From: an uncultured Eubacteriales bacterium | Lineage (GTDB): Bacteria; Bacillota; Clostridia; Oscillospirales; Oscillospiraceae | Direction of reading: 5' to 3' | Length of the DNA: 26,745 nt | Assembly (NCBI GenBank): GCA_902475855.1 | Contig: CABSBF010000026.1 | Coordinates: forward strand, 1-26,745 | In this document: in pieces, positions 14,384-22,022 of the stretch | How the letters are laid out: every line of letters begins with the position of its first letter | How positions within the stretch are numbered: position 1 is the stretch's first letter | Notes under the pieces: model-generated | The model's input: the letters and a program-made list of their open reading frames with translations, nothing else | The model's database searches: none | What the model was told of the DNA's origin: nothing | Program-made: the position numbers and the translations under genes

Positions 14384-14662
14384 TTAGCAGAAGAATCTAG
14401 CCTCACCAAAAAATGACGTCCACTTTTGAATTACTTCTGCGCTTCTGGCTTCAATCACGTCCATGATGTTCCGTAGCACCCGGTCCGGGATTCTGGAATT
14501 GTTATTGCACAGGATGCAACCGCCAGCCCGTGTGATCCAGATCTTCGTCGCGTTGCCGTTCGGCGCGCCCTGACAGACATGAACATGTACCGGTTCCAGC
14601 GGATCGTTTTCATTTGCCCAGAAGTAGACCCAGTAAGAACCGACCTTAAAAACCTGCGGCAT
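14384..14662 (-). CDS. DUF4160-family protein
   Basis: A 92-residue protein matching DUF4160. It opens PQVFKVGSYWVYFWANEND, then PVHVHVCQG with the paired histidines, and continues as a helix of the type RIPDRVLRNIMDVIEARSAEVIQKW. DUF4160 proteins are small and widespread, often next to DUF2442-like partners and sometimes discussed as toxin-antitoxin components. ATG 14662 is chosen because GAGGGAGG stands 8 bases before it and family members begin MP-V-F. It overlaps its partner gene by 17 bases. Confidence 0.82.
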   Translation of the reverse strand: MPQVFKVGSYWVYFWANENDPLEPVHVHVCQGAPNGNATKIWITRAGGCILCNNNSRIPDRVLRNIMDVIEARSAEVIQKWTSFFGEARFFC

Positions 14663-14918
14663 TTTCCAAGCCTCCCTCTGCGGCAAATCGCATGATCAGA
14701 TGCGCCGTAGACGAGATGATTTCCTGATACTTCTGAATCTCCGCTTCAGAGAAGCCAGAAACATCTTCCCAGCGGTATTCTGGCAGAAAGCACGTCGCAT
14801 AGTGAAAGCAATCCTTTTCGTCCGGCTTTTCCACATAGACCTTTACGCTGCCATCGTCCAGAAGCTGAGAATGCACGATCTCGGTTTGGTCATCCAACGT
14901 TAAAAAAGGATACATCAT
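14646..14918 (-). CDS. DUF4160 partner protein, unknown function
   Basis: A 90-residue acidic protein beginning MMYPFLTLDDQTEIVHSQ, with LPEYRWEDVSGFSEAEIQKY and a helical end (AHLIMRFAAEGG). From recollection, similar small proteins sit directly before DUF4160 genes in Clostridia. AGGAGGTG precedes the two ATGs at 14918/14915. It is first in the leftward transcript from the promoter at 14957-14985. The role is unknown; a chaperone- or antitoxin-like function is one possibility from the pairing alone. Confidence 0.72.
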   Translation of the reverse strand: MMYPFLTLDDQTEIVHSQLLDDGSVKVYVEKPDEKDCFHYATCFLPEYRWEDVSGFSEAEIQKYQEIISSTAHLIMRFAAEGGLENAAGF

Positions 14919-14956
14919 TGTCCGACACCTCCTGTAAAAATAATTTCCCTATTGGT

Positions 14957-14985
14957 ATTTTACCAGCATTTTTGGATTTATGCAA
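14957..14985 (-). promoter_or_regulatory. Promoter for the DUF4160/methyltransferase cluster
   Basis: Minus strand: TTGCAT (14985-14980) and TAAAAT (14962-14957) with a 17-base spacer, in an AT-rich gap about 40 bases before the 14918 start. The -10 box and spacing are good, the -35 box partial. No clear terminator separates it from the upstream operon ending at 15031. Confidence 0.65.
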
Positions 14986-15030
14986 CTGCACAGTTCACGC
15001 CTATTTTTATATCGCCACCCCAATAATATG

Positions 15031-15765
15031 TTAGGCCGCTGCTTGCAAATCCTGTTCTCGGAACATTGCATCAATATCCGCAAACGTCTGGCTGCGGTTG
15101 AATTTCTCTGTGACCTTGCCGGGGACGATTTGCAGACGCATCATTTTTTGCCACAGATCCGGATGATGGTCATACAAATGTCGCAGCTCGGACAGCTTGG
15201 CATTCGGGCAAAACCAGCAGCCGCCGCGGTCGGTAAACTCGTACACAGGGGAAAGCAGTCCTGCTTGTTTGCAGAGCTGCTTCGCGTCATCCTCGGTGTA
15301 TCCGTATTTCTCCAGCAACGACACCTGATTGCCACCCAGCCGTGCCAGACGCTGCGGTTCGTTCTTTGCAATGCCGATGTACTGCACGGTGTTGGACGGC
15401 AGCGTTTTCTGATACTGCCGGATCGGGTGCATTTTGCAGTCACGTTGGACATAGCATTTCCCACACACAGGAAAGGAGCGGATCATACCTTTCTTCGGCC
15501 CGCGCGTGACCTTTCCCATAAAGACAGAGGTATAGGTTTTCTCGCTTCGAAGCACACGGACAGGTATGCCCAGTTTTTCAAGGGCGGGAATCGCTGCCTG
15601 ATAGATAAACGCCTGATGTTCTGGCACTTCGCCTGAGGTGCTATTATCAAACATGACCTCACAGTACACCGCTTCGTCCAGCGGCTCGCTATGCTCCAAG
15701 GCCAGCAGGATCGTCGCAATGCTGTCTTTCCCGAAGGAACAGGAGGCGACGTGCTTTGGACTCAT
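15031..15765 (-). CDS. PP-loop ATPase of the PAPS-reductase-like superfamily
   Basis: A 244-residue protein with an N-terminal PP-loop (CSFGKDS near residues 9-15) that binds and cleaves ATP to AMP and pyrophosphate. It also has two cysteine clusters: CGKCYVQRDC (about 103-112) and GGCWFCPNAKLSEL (about 190-203), typical of phage and ICE members of this superfamily. Members activate or transfer sulfur or modify nucleotides; most mobile-element versions have no proven substrate. It is much shorter than DndC, so DNA phosphorothioation is not implied. Its ATG overlaps the TGA of the SAM synthetase gene (ATGA), suggesting a shared pathway. Confidence 0.85.
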   Translation of the reverse strand: MSPKHVASCSFGKDSIATILLALEHSEPLDEAVYCEVMFDNSTSGEVPEHQAFIYQAAIPALEKLGIPVRVLRSEKTYTSVFMGKVTRGPKKGMIRSFPVCGKCYVQRDCKMHPIRQYQKTLPSNTVQYIGIAKNEPQRLARLGGNQVSLLEKYGYTEDDAKQLCKQAGLLSPVYEFTDRGGCWFCPNAKLSELRHLYDHHPDLWQKMMRLQIVPGKVTEKFNRSQTFADIDAMFREQDLQAAA

Positions 15766-16901
15766 GTGCGCTCATCCTCCAGTTCCGCGCAAACCATCCG
15801 CAGCTTCTCTGTCTTGTCCGTCTGCTCCCAAGCTGCCTGCGGGTGCATGAAGTGGCAGTTGTTGCAGACTTCTGCGAAGAACGGCTTGTCCAGATCCAGC
15901 GCGCGGATCATGCCTGCCGGGGTGAAGTCAAAGACGCGGCGGACAGCTTCGGTCAGAAATGCGTCGTCATAGTATCCGCTCTCCTGCGTGTCAATCTCGA
16001 CGGCAACCGGTTCGGTCTGCCCAATGGCATAGGCGAGGCTGACCGTACACACATCGGCAAGACCGGCGGCGACGATGTTCTTTGCCACATAGCGCGCCAT
16101 ATATGCGCCGCTGCGGTCGACCTTCGTGCCGTCCTTGCCGGAAAGCGAACCGCCGCCGTGGGGTACAAGCCCGCCGTAGGTGTCGACCATCAGCTTACGG
16201 CCGGTGAGACCGGTATCTGCTTCAAAGCCGCCCAGCACAAATCTGCCGGATGGATTGATGAAGATTTTTGTATTCTCATCGATGCGCACGTCATGGCAGG
16301 CGCGGGCAATGACCAGCCTGCGGAGTTCTTCGCGCAGCTCGGTAGGGTCTTTGTCCGCATCGTGCTGGCAGGAGATCACGATGGTGTCCACGCGCTCCGG
16401 CACACCAAACGCATACTGCACAGAAACCTGCGCTTTGCCGTCCGGTCCAATGCCGGAGATCAGCTTTTCTTCCCGGCAGGTGGTGAGCAGGCTCGTGATG
16501 CGGTTCGCCAGCACGACCGGCGCGGGCAGCAGCTCGACTGTTTCCCAGCAGGCGTAGCCGTACATGATGCCCTGATCGCCTGCGCCTAGCGTATCCCCAT
16601 CGACTGCACCTGCAATATCGGGGCTTTGCGTATGCAGTCGCACCTCTACATGATAATTACAGTCGTATCCGCTATTCCGAACAACCTGCCGGACAATGGC
16701 TTCCACGTCAGGGTTTGCTGTCGTGCGGAGTTCCCCGGCAACAAGAATTTTGCCCACCGTTGCCAGCACTTCACAGGCAATGCGGGCATTGGGATCTTCT
16801 TTGAGACAGGCATCCAGAACGCTGTCCGCAATCGTGTCGCAGAGCTTGTCCGGGTGACCTGCCGTGACGGACTCTGCCGTCAGGATGTATTTATCTTTCA
16901 T
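15762..16901 (-). CDS. metK: S-adenosylmethionine synthetase
   Basis: A full-length 379-residue methionine adenosyltransferase making SAM from ATP and methionine. Visible signatures are ESVTAGHPDKLCDTIAD (ATP site), GAGDQGIMYGYA, GGLVPHGGGSLSGKD (P-loop-like) and DRSGAYMARYVAKNIV. The C-terminus carries an extra His/Cys-containing stretch (CNNCHFMHPQ). ATG 16901 is chosen; an upstream in-frame ATG would add 22 residues from the overlapping gene. SAM synthetase is normally a chromosomal housekeeping enzyme, so a complete copy among ICE genes is notable. It could supply the two DNA methyltransferases here. It is coupled to the PP-loop gene downstream. Confidence 0.95.
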   Translation of the reverse strand: MKDKYILTAESVTAGHPDKLCDTIADSVLDACLKEDPNARIACEVLATVGKILVAGELRTTANPDVEAIVRQVVRNSGYDCNYHVEVRLHTQSPDIAGAVDGDTLGAGDQGIMYGYACWETVELLPAPVVLANRITSLLTTCREEKLISGIGPDGKAQVSVQYAFGVPERVDTIVISCQHDADKDPTELREELRRLVIARACHDVRIDENTKIFINPSGRFVLGGFEADTGLTGRKLMVDTYGGLVPHGGGSLSGKDGTKVDRSGAYMARYVAKNIVAAGLADVCTVSLAYAIGQTEPVAVEIDTQESGYYDDAFLTEAVRRVFDFTPAGMIRALDLDKPFFAEVCNNCHFMHPQAAWEQTDKTEKLRMVCAELEDERT

Positions 16902-17292
16902 GCGTCGATTTTCCTTTCTTCGGCTGATTGAGTACTTTTCCATGCTGCATGACAAACAGCTTTTCACGGGAGTACAGGCGCGTATAGGTCTGTATCTGCT
17001 TGTCGGTCAAAGAACAAAATTCCTCGCCGTTGCCTTGGGCGAGGAAGAACGTGCCGTGGATGATGTCATACGGTATGCCATTGCGATTCCGCAGGAAGCG
17101 GTTTTCCGGCAGGCCGAGGAGTTTGGCTTCTTCGTTGCACAGCAGCAGGACATTCGGATCTTCAAACGGTTCGACGGCCTGAATGAAACCACCCACAATA
17201 GCCTGCATGCTCGCCAAGCTGCCGTCGATCTCCTTGACATACGGATCTTTGGTGGGTTCCACGACCAGAATGCGCATGGGATCATCGCTCAT
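16891..17292 (-). CDS. DUF3846-family protein
   Basis: A 133-residue protein of the DUF3846 family, common in Clostridia ICEs and phages and of unknown function. The signature runs MRILVVEPTKDPYVKEI, then SMQAIVGGFIQAVEPFED, CNEEAKLLGLPENR and FFLAQGNGEEFCSLTDKQ. The C-terminal 30 residues are basic and probably flexible. ATG 17292 follows AAAGGAGAAGG. It overlaps metK by 11 bases and the previous gene by a similar amount, so it lies in a tightly coupled operon. Confidence 0.87.
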   Translation of the reverse strand: MSDDPMRILVVEPTKDPYVKEIDGSLASMQAIVGGFIQAVEPFEDPNVLLLCNEEAKLLGLPENRFLRNRNGIPYDIIHGTFFLAQGNGEEFCSLTDKQIQTYTRLYSREKLFVMQHGKVLNQPKKGKSTHER

Positions 17293-17884
17293 AGTTATCC
17301 TTCTCCTTTCCGCGGCGGTTGTGATTGTAGTCGCCAATGTCTGTGATCGTCACATATTCCCCAATCAGGCACAGGGCTTCGCCGTAGCTGTGGCACTCGC
17401 CGCTGAAAATACGGTGGGTGAGTTCTTTCGCCTGATCCCGCAGACCAGCTTCGCGCAGCGTCCTCGCCGCAATGCCGACAAGGTTAAAAATATTGCCGTC
17501 CTGCCCAATGAGCGGGCAGGACGGCTTTTCAACGCCCAATTCAGATTTCTCTAAAAAACCACCCAGACGGTTCGGCACATAATCACTGAGCCATGTCCCG
17601 CCAATCGTTCCGTATGTGGTAAGTCTCCACATGGCGAGTTTGCCGACATCAAGATCAACACCTTCAAAGTCAAACAGCATGTTGGTGTGACCGTCGTACT
17701 CAAACAGAGATGCCCGTTCAAACCGGCTGCCATTGCGCAGGATTCCGGCATCCGTGAGCATTTCGTTGATTCCATCCAACCATTCCTGCGGATCACCGCC
17801 GCAGCCTTGCAGGATCAGCCCTTCTCGGTCGCTCATTCCGCGAAGATCACCAGCTTGAATTCTCCGGATGGCGTTATCGCTCAT
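17282..17884 (-). CDS. Conserved ICE protein, unknown function
   Basis: A soluble protein of 200 residues. I recall similar sequences from gut Clostridia elements (IRRIQAGDLRGMSDREGLILQ, GCGGDPQEWLDGINEMLTDAGIL, DFEGVDLDVGKLAMWRLTTYG, TWLSDYVPNRLGGF) but know no function. GGAGG stands before ATG 17884; the upstream in-frame extension is Arg/Ser-rich shadow sequence from the overlapping gene. It overlaps both neighbours, indicating co-translation with the cyclotransferase-like gene above and DUF3846 below. Confidence 0.82.
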   Translation of the reverse strand: MSDNAIRRIQAGDLRGMSDREGLILQGCGGDPQEWLDGINEMLTDAGILRNGSRFERASLFEYDGHTNMLFDFEGVDLDVGKLAMWRLTTYGTIGGTWLSDYVPNRLGGFLEKSELGVEKPSCPLIGQDGNIFNLVGIAARTLREAGLRDQAKELTHRIFSGECHSYGEALCLIGEYVTITDIGDYNHNRRGKEKDNYER

Positions 17885-18386
17885 GGCTGGCCTCCTTCCG
17901 CTGCGGCGGCTTGGTTTGTGCCTTTTTCGGATACGGTTCGATGCCGCACTCCTTGAGGCAGTTCTTGAACGCATACTTGAGGCAGCCGACCGGCAGACCG
18001 TTTTGTTCGTAGCCCGTTTTGATACCGAGATAGTAGTCTCTCGGCGGCAGGGACGGTTTCAGGTGCAGCTCTGGGTTCATAATATAAGCCATGACCGGGA
18101 CGCGCTGCCCGTCAAACGTCCGCACCTCCAGCGTCTGCTTGATATACAGACGCGGATAGCCTTCATAGCGGTCGAGGGATGCTTCACATTTGTCAGTCAA
18201 CTCCCACAAAAGGCCGTAGACGCAAGCACCTTCCTTGGGTTCGACCGTCGCAACGCCGCTGCCGCGAAAGCGCAGGTCATAATTGTCCAGAACAGCCTGC
18301 CCGTAGACAGTCGCGTCCGGGCAGCGGTAGCGCATCTGATCCAGATTGATATTGCTGCCGTAGGCAAAATACAGTGGTCTTTCCAT
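17874..18386 (-). CDS. Gamma-glutamylcyclotransferase-like enzyme
   Basis: A 170-residue protein with the GGCT/AIG2 fold signatures. YFAYGSNINLDQM is the substrate-binding loop near residue 10, VYGLLWELTD follows in the middle, and DRYEGYPRLY near 75 carries the catalytic glutamate. These enzymes release 5-oxoproline from gamma-glutamyl amines or peptides. Of three consecutive ATGs, 18386 has the best spacing from GGAGG. An amidoligase gene lies two genes upstream. Such pairs were predicted in comparative-genomic work on amidoligases to build and trim amide-linked metabolites or protein modifications. Activity on a mobile-element-specific substrate is inferred. Confidence 0.88.
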   Translation of the reverse strand: MERPLYFAYGSNINLDQMRYRCPDATVYGQAVLDNYDLRFRGSGVATVEPKEGACVYGLLWELTDKCEASLDRYEGYPRLYIKQTLEVRTFDGQRVPVMAYIMNPELHLKPSLPPRDYYLGIKTGYEQNGLPVGCLKYAFKNCLKECGIEPYPKKAQTKPPQRKEASHER

Positions 18387-18388
18387 CA

Positions 18389-18637
18389 TCATTCCTCCAG
18401 CAGCTCCAGCGCGCCGATCTCACTCAATACGCGAATGAGCGCGGCAGCACGTTCTCCCGTGCTGCTCTCCGGCAGCTCGCAGGGCTGCTCCGTCATGCGG
18501 CGGATCGTGTTCTGCATATAACGGATATATCCTTCCGTGCCGTCGAACGTGCCTGCATCAAAATGTAAGGCACGGAGCTGGGTTAAAATTTCAATGGGCG
18601 TACCCTCGTATGTGGATTCTTCAATACAAATTCTCAT
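18389..18637 (-). CDS. Small protein between amidoligase and cyclotransferase, unknown
   Basis: An 82-residue acidic protein (MRICIEESTYEGTPIEILTQLRAL, TFDGTEGYIRYMQNTI, ERAAALIRVLSEIGALELLEE). It looks alpha-helical with a short N-terminal strand. ATG 18637 has GGAGAGGTGA before it; the in-frame stretch further up belongs to the amidoligase overlap. Position between the two enzymes of the predicted amide-modification pair suggests a substrate, carrier or regulator, but nothing in the sequence proves it. Confidence 0.75.
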   Translation of the reverse strand: MRICIEESTYEGTPIEILTQLRALHFDAGTFDGTEGYIRYMQNTIRRMTEQPCELPESSTGERAAALIRVLSEIGALELLEE

Positions 18638-18641
18638 TCGG

Positions 18642-19607
18642 TCACCTCTCCTGTTCCTGTTGAGATGTTCGGTTTTTGTGGCTGCTTGCATAGCAGTCCT
18701 TGTCATATCGCCAGGCGCGATTGCCCTCCAGATTGGCAAGCAGATGATCGCGTGTGTTCTTGAATTCATCGCCGTTCAGCCCCATCCGCACAAGCCAGAC
18801 GCGGAACGTGAACAGCTCATTGTCACTCACCGTCTTGCGCATGACGCTGGTGCGTTGGGCGATGGCCTGCGCAGACATGGCGAGGCACAGATTGACGTAG
18901 GCTTTTGCGCGACCGGCATGGAGGGTAGAATTAAAGCAGCGCCATTCAATGGTACCGCGATAAAAGACAGAATGCAGATTCAGCGCGTAATAGCGCGTCC
19001 AGTTGTAATGCTCATGCGCAGAAATGCAGCCTTCGTACCAGATGTTCTCCAACTGGGTAAGATCGGTCGTTGGTTCGTTGGACAGCCGCCGTGCCCGCTG
19101 CAGCATGGGTTCGCGCACGCGCTGACACCAGCGGTTGACGCGGGCTGGGTCCGTTTTCAGGGCTTTGAACAGCAGATCTTCTTTGGAATACATGATACTA
19201 AGCAGGTTCTTGAGACTCTGGCGGTTATGATTGGAGGCGTCCACATGGACGTGCATCCCGCAGGAGTCGTTGACTTTTCCGCCTGCCTGCCGGATACGGC
19301 GCACACACTCCTGGAATTTCTCCATTTCGTCATAGGTGAGCTTCGGCGTCACCATTTCCACGCGATATTCCGGATCGGTCGTTCTGCGATAGTGCCCATC
19401 GTCATTCCACTCTGCGCGGATACTGCCGTCGCTCATGATGCGCCACTGCTTGCCCTCCCGATCCGGTACATACCAGCTATCATAATTATCATAGCTGCGC
19501 TGCGGCGTTGTTTCAAAATACGCAGCAAGTGCCTCTGCCGCTTCTGCTCGCGTGATGCCGGTCAGCTCGATCTCCACGCCGAAGCACTGATCTTTGATGC
19601 CAATCAT
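18642..19607 (-). CDS. Amidoligase-family (glutamine-synthetase-fold) enzyme
   Basis: A 321-residue protein of the amidoligase_2 family, ATP-dependent ligases related to glutamine synthetase and gamma-glutamylcysteine ligase. Seen are FGVEIELTGI (metal-binding Glu pair) at the start, EYRVEMVTPKL near residue 86, NDSCGMHVHVDASNH near 115 and YRGTIEWRCFNSTLHAGRAKAYVNL near 225. These match the family's conserved Glu/His/Arg positions. The enzyme probably forms an amide bond on a small molecule or peptide. A cyclotransferase-like gene lies two genes downstream. The ribosome site before ATG 19607 is weak, and the gene starts 34 bases after the cytosine methyltransferase ends. Confidence 0.88.
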   Translation of the reverse strand: MIGIKDQCFGVEIELTGITRAEAAEALAAYFETTPQRSYDNYDSWYVPDREGKQWRIMSDGSIRAEWNDDGHYRRTTDPEYRVEMVTPKLTYDEMEKFQECVRRIRQAGGKVNDSCGMHVHVDASNHNRQSLKNLLSIMYSKEDLLFKALKTDPARVNRWCQRVREPMLQRARRLSNEPTTDLTQLENIWYEGCISAHEHYNWTRYYALNLHSVFYRGTIEWRCFNSTLHAGRAKAYVNLCLAMSAQAIAQRTSVMRKTVSDNELFTFRVWLVRMGLNGDEFKNTRDHLLANLEGNRAWRYDKDCYASSHKNRTSQQEQER

Positions 19608-19641
19608 CGCTGCTCACAGTCCTGAAGAAAGAACATATTTA

Positions 19642-20820
19642 CTACATCGTAGGGCATACGTCACGTCCTTCCTCTTTATCATGCAGTTCCGCATCTGCTG
19701 CGCGGATGCGGCGGCCAATGGCTTCTATGACCGTCACGGTCACACCGTTGCCGGCTTGCTTGTATGCCTGCGCATCGGAGTTGATAGCGAGGATCTTGTC
19801 AATCTGATCCTCGCTGAAACCCTGCAAACGGAAACACTCCCGCGGCATCAGCCTTCGGACTCTGCCGCCGCGCAGGACAATGCCATGTGTGTTCGCTGTG
19901 TCCACCGTATGGGCAACGCCTGCAAACACACGCCCGCGGCGCGTATTGCTGCCCGCGAAGCCGAGGTCAATGGAATCGCCTTCATGCGCTTCCTTGTAGC
20001 CTTTCTTCGTTGCTTCCTTAATGTAGAGAACGCCGGAATTTTGCCCTTTGAAGTTGGTAAGGGAGCCGTCCTGCCGGGTATGCAAACATCTGGCGTTCGC
20101 CGTGATCTTCGGATCGCCCTTGGTCAGATCCACAAAATAAAGGCCCGTGTGCGCCCCACCGCCGCCCTGCGCCGCAGTCAGGGTGCAGGCTAGTCCGTCT
20201 GCGTTGTAGACACGGGTCCCGTGGCGGCCGGGGACGATTTGTACAAGAGCTTTTGCATCTGTTCCAAAGACAGGAAGTATTTTTCCGGCGCATCGGGGAT
20301 CAAGATATCCGATAAGGAACAGCCGCCGTCTTGATTGCGGGACTCCAAAATGTTTGCTGTTAAGCACAGTCCATTCGACATGATACCCCAGGTCATAAAG
20401 CGCGGAGAGGATGACACCAAATGTCCGGCCTCGGTCATGCGAAAGGAGCCCAGGCACGTTTTCAAAGAAAAGATACGGCGGTCGTTTTTCTTTAACCACT
20501 CTGGCCAGTTCAAAGAAGAGAGTGCCTCTTGCATCTTCAAATCCTTTTCTCCTGCCAGCTGTAGAAAACGCCTGGCAGGGGAAGCCTCCGCACAGGAGGT
20601 CAAAGTCGGGGAGTTCTTTGGGGTCAATGGTTCTTGCGTCGGGATAGTAGACTTCCTCCTTTCCGGGCGCGTAGATGGCGCGATAGCTGGCGTCTGCATA
20701 TTTGTCGATCTCACAGTGCCCAATGCACTGAAATCCACCTGCCAAGTCTAACCCTGCCCGGAAGCCGCCGACGCCCGCGAACATATCAAAATATCGGATT
20801 ATACGTTCAGCTTTCTTCAC
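19642..20820 (-). CDS. dcm: DNA (cytosine-5-)-methyltransferase
   Basis: A C5-cytosine methyltransferase of about 392 residues with its motifs in the standard order. Motif I is FDMFAGVGGFRAGL, motif IV GGFPCQAFSTAG with the catalytic cysteine, motif VI YLFFENVPG, motif VIII QSRRRLFLIG, and motifs IX/X include RRLMPRECFRLQGF and YKQAGNGVTV. A long target-recognition region lies between VIII and IX. There is no neighbouring endonuclease, so it is probably solitary. The start is uncertain: GTG 20820 follows AGGAAGAAG. ATG 20862/20859 would add residues read from the overlapping gene, and ATA/ATC codons near 20800 lie closest to the conserved IRYFDMFAG. Confidence 0.93.
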   Translation of the reverse strand: MKKAERIIRYFDMFAGVGGFRAGLDLAGGFQCIGHCEIDKYADASYRAIYAPGKEEVYYPDARTIDPKELPDFDLLCGGFPCQAFSTAGRRKGFEDARGTLFFELARVVKEKRPPYLFFENVPGLLSHDRGRTFGVILSALYDLGYHVEWTVLNSKHFGVPQSRRRLFLIGYLDPRCAGKILPVFGTDAKALVQIVPGRHGTRVYNADGLACTLTAAQGGGGAHTGLYFVDLTKGDPKITANARCLHTRQDGSLTNFKGQNSGVLYIKEATKKGYKEAHEGDSIDLGFAGSNTRRGRVFAGVAHTVDTANTHGIVLRGGRVRRLMPRECFRLQGFSEDQIDKILAINSDAQAYKQAGNGVTVTVIEAIGRRIRAADAELHDKEEGRDVCPTM

Positions 20821-21112
20821 CTTCTTCCTGCAGCGCGCGCAAAAAGCCGAGAACGTCATCATCGACGCTCCCGGCTGGCTGCGGCTGCGAAATTGCTTGT
20901 GGATCGGAGCTGTTTTGCAGCTCCGTTTGGAGAATTGTTTTCAGGTCCAGCAGAAATTGCTCCCGCTGCGCCTGCTGACATAACGCCAGACAGAGCCAGT
21001 TTGTGCGCTGCCCAGCCGGAATCGCAGACAGAAGCTCCCACGCCTGCCGGTGGAGTGGATTGTCCAGAAACAGCGTCGTACCAAAACGGGCCGTTTGCGG
21101 CCTATCCTGCAT
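20807..21112 (-). CDS. Small partner of the ParM-like protein
   Basis: A 101-residue protein starting at ATG 21112, 11 bases inside the end of the ParM-like gene. The middle (HRQAWELLSAIPAGQRTNWLCLALC) and REQFLLDLKTILQTEL are helical. The tail (DDDVLGFLRALQEEGEES) is acidic. ParM-type systems need a DNA-binding adaptor encoded beside them, and this gene occupies that position, though it is not especially basic and shows no clear helix-turn-helix. The adaptor role is inferred from position only. Confidence 0.72.
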   Translation of the reverse strand: MQDRPQTARFGTTLFLDNPLHRQAWELLSAIPAGQRTNWLCLALCQQAQREQFLLDLKTILQTELQNSSDPQAISQPQPAGSVDDDVLGFLRALQEEGEES

Positions 21113-22022
21113 GGTCTGCCACCTGTCCAGCCAGCCGCTCGTATGCCTGCGCATTCAACTTGTCATCGTCCAGAATAACAGGACGCAGAACACTGCCCTG
21201 CGGCAGGTATCGTTTCATAAGTCCGGCCCCACCGCCGAGGAACACGACCGGCATAGCGCGGCAGTCCAGACCAGCTTCGGCAATGGCAGAGAGAATGCGT
21301 CTGGCATAAAGCCCAGCTTCGCGCTGGATGATGGCTTTCACACGGTCATCCATACTGTCCGGGATGCCGCGCAGGACATTTTCAATCTGCACACTAGTGA
21401 GCGATAAATTCAGGCTCCGGCGCACCTGCTCTGCGATCTCATCCAGACAGCGGATCATGCCCAGCTCCAAGCTGCGGCATGAGGCTGCGTGCGGGATACG
21501 GTTGTCCAGCCGCATGATATCCACAGTCCAGCCGCCAATGTCCGCAAGGATCACGGAGGGTTCATTGAGCAAATCACTGTGCTGGAGGATCGCCGCATAG
21601 CCCTGCGGAAACAGCTTCACATCCTGCACGGAAATCTCATACGAAATCCCTTCATACAAAAAAGAGACCGGTTTGCCCTCGCGCAGCAGATATGCCCGGA
21701 ATGCTTTCTTTTCCCGGCCGAAGCTCGTCAGCGGCAAGCCCGCCGCGAGGATCACCGGTGTTGTAGTCGGCGCGTTCCGGTATGCGATCTCTTTGGCAAT
21801 GGCCGCCAGCGTCAGTAAGTAATAGTTTTCATCCGCTGTCTTATCCTTCTGGAGCGGCTGCCGTCCGCTGCCGACAACGTAGTATTTTCCGTCATAGCAG
21901 AGGACGTTCTTCTGCGTGTACGGTTCATGCTCGTATTCTGCCAAGCCGGAGGGAAACGAGCAATGCGCGGTTTTCATGGCCGCGTAGCCATGATCCACGC
22001 CAATGGTAATGGGTTCTGTCAT
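21102..22022 (-). CDS. parM: ParM/StbA-like actin ATPase (segregation)
   Basis: A 306-residue actin-like ATPase. The phosphate-1 loop is IGVDHGYAAMK, phosphate-2 is LADIGGWTVDIM near residue 160, and the adenosine loop is VVFLGGGAGLMKRYL near 262. These define the ParM/Alp branch of bacterial actins, which polymerise to push plasmid copies apart. On an ICE it would help keep an excised, replicating form. The ATG overlaps the stop of the gene before it (ATGA) and its end overlaps a small partner gene, the usual par operon layout. Confidence 0.9.
   Translation of the reverse strand: MTEPITIGVDHGYAAMKTAHCSFPSGLAEYEHEPYTQKNVLCYDGKYYVVGSGRQPLQKDKTADENYYLLTLAAIAKEIAYRNAPTTTPVILAAGLPLTSFGREKKAFRAYLLREGKPVSFLYEGISYEISVQDVKLFPQGYAAILQHSDLLNEPSVILADIGGWTVDIMRLDNRIPHAASCRSLELGMIRCLDEIAEQVRRSLNLSLTSVQIENVLRGIPDSMDDRVKAIIQREAGLYARRILSAIAEAGLDCRAMPVVFLGGGAGLMKRYLPQGSVLRPVILDDDKLNAQAYERLAGQVADHAG

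Noticed and set aside
15031..15765. PP-loop protein considered as DndC of a DNA phosphorothioation system
   Set aside because: It is about half the length of DndC and no dndB, dndD, dndE or cysteine desulfurase gene is present in the window.
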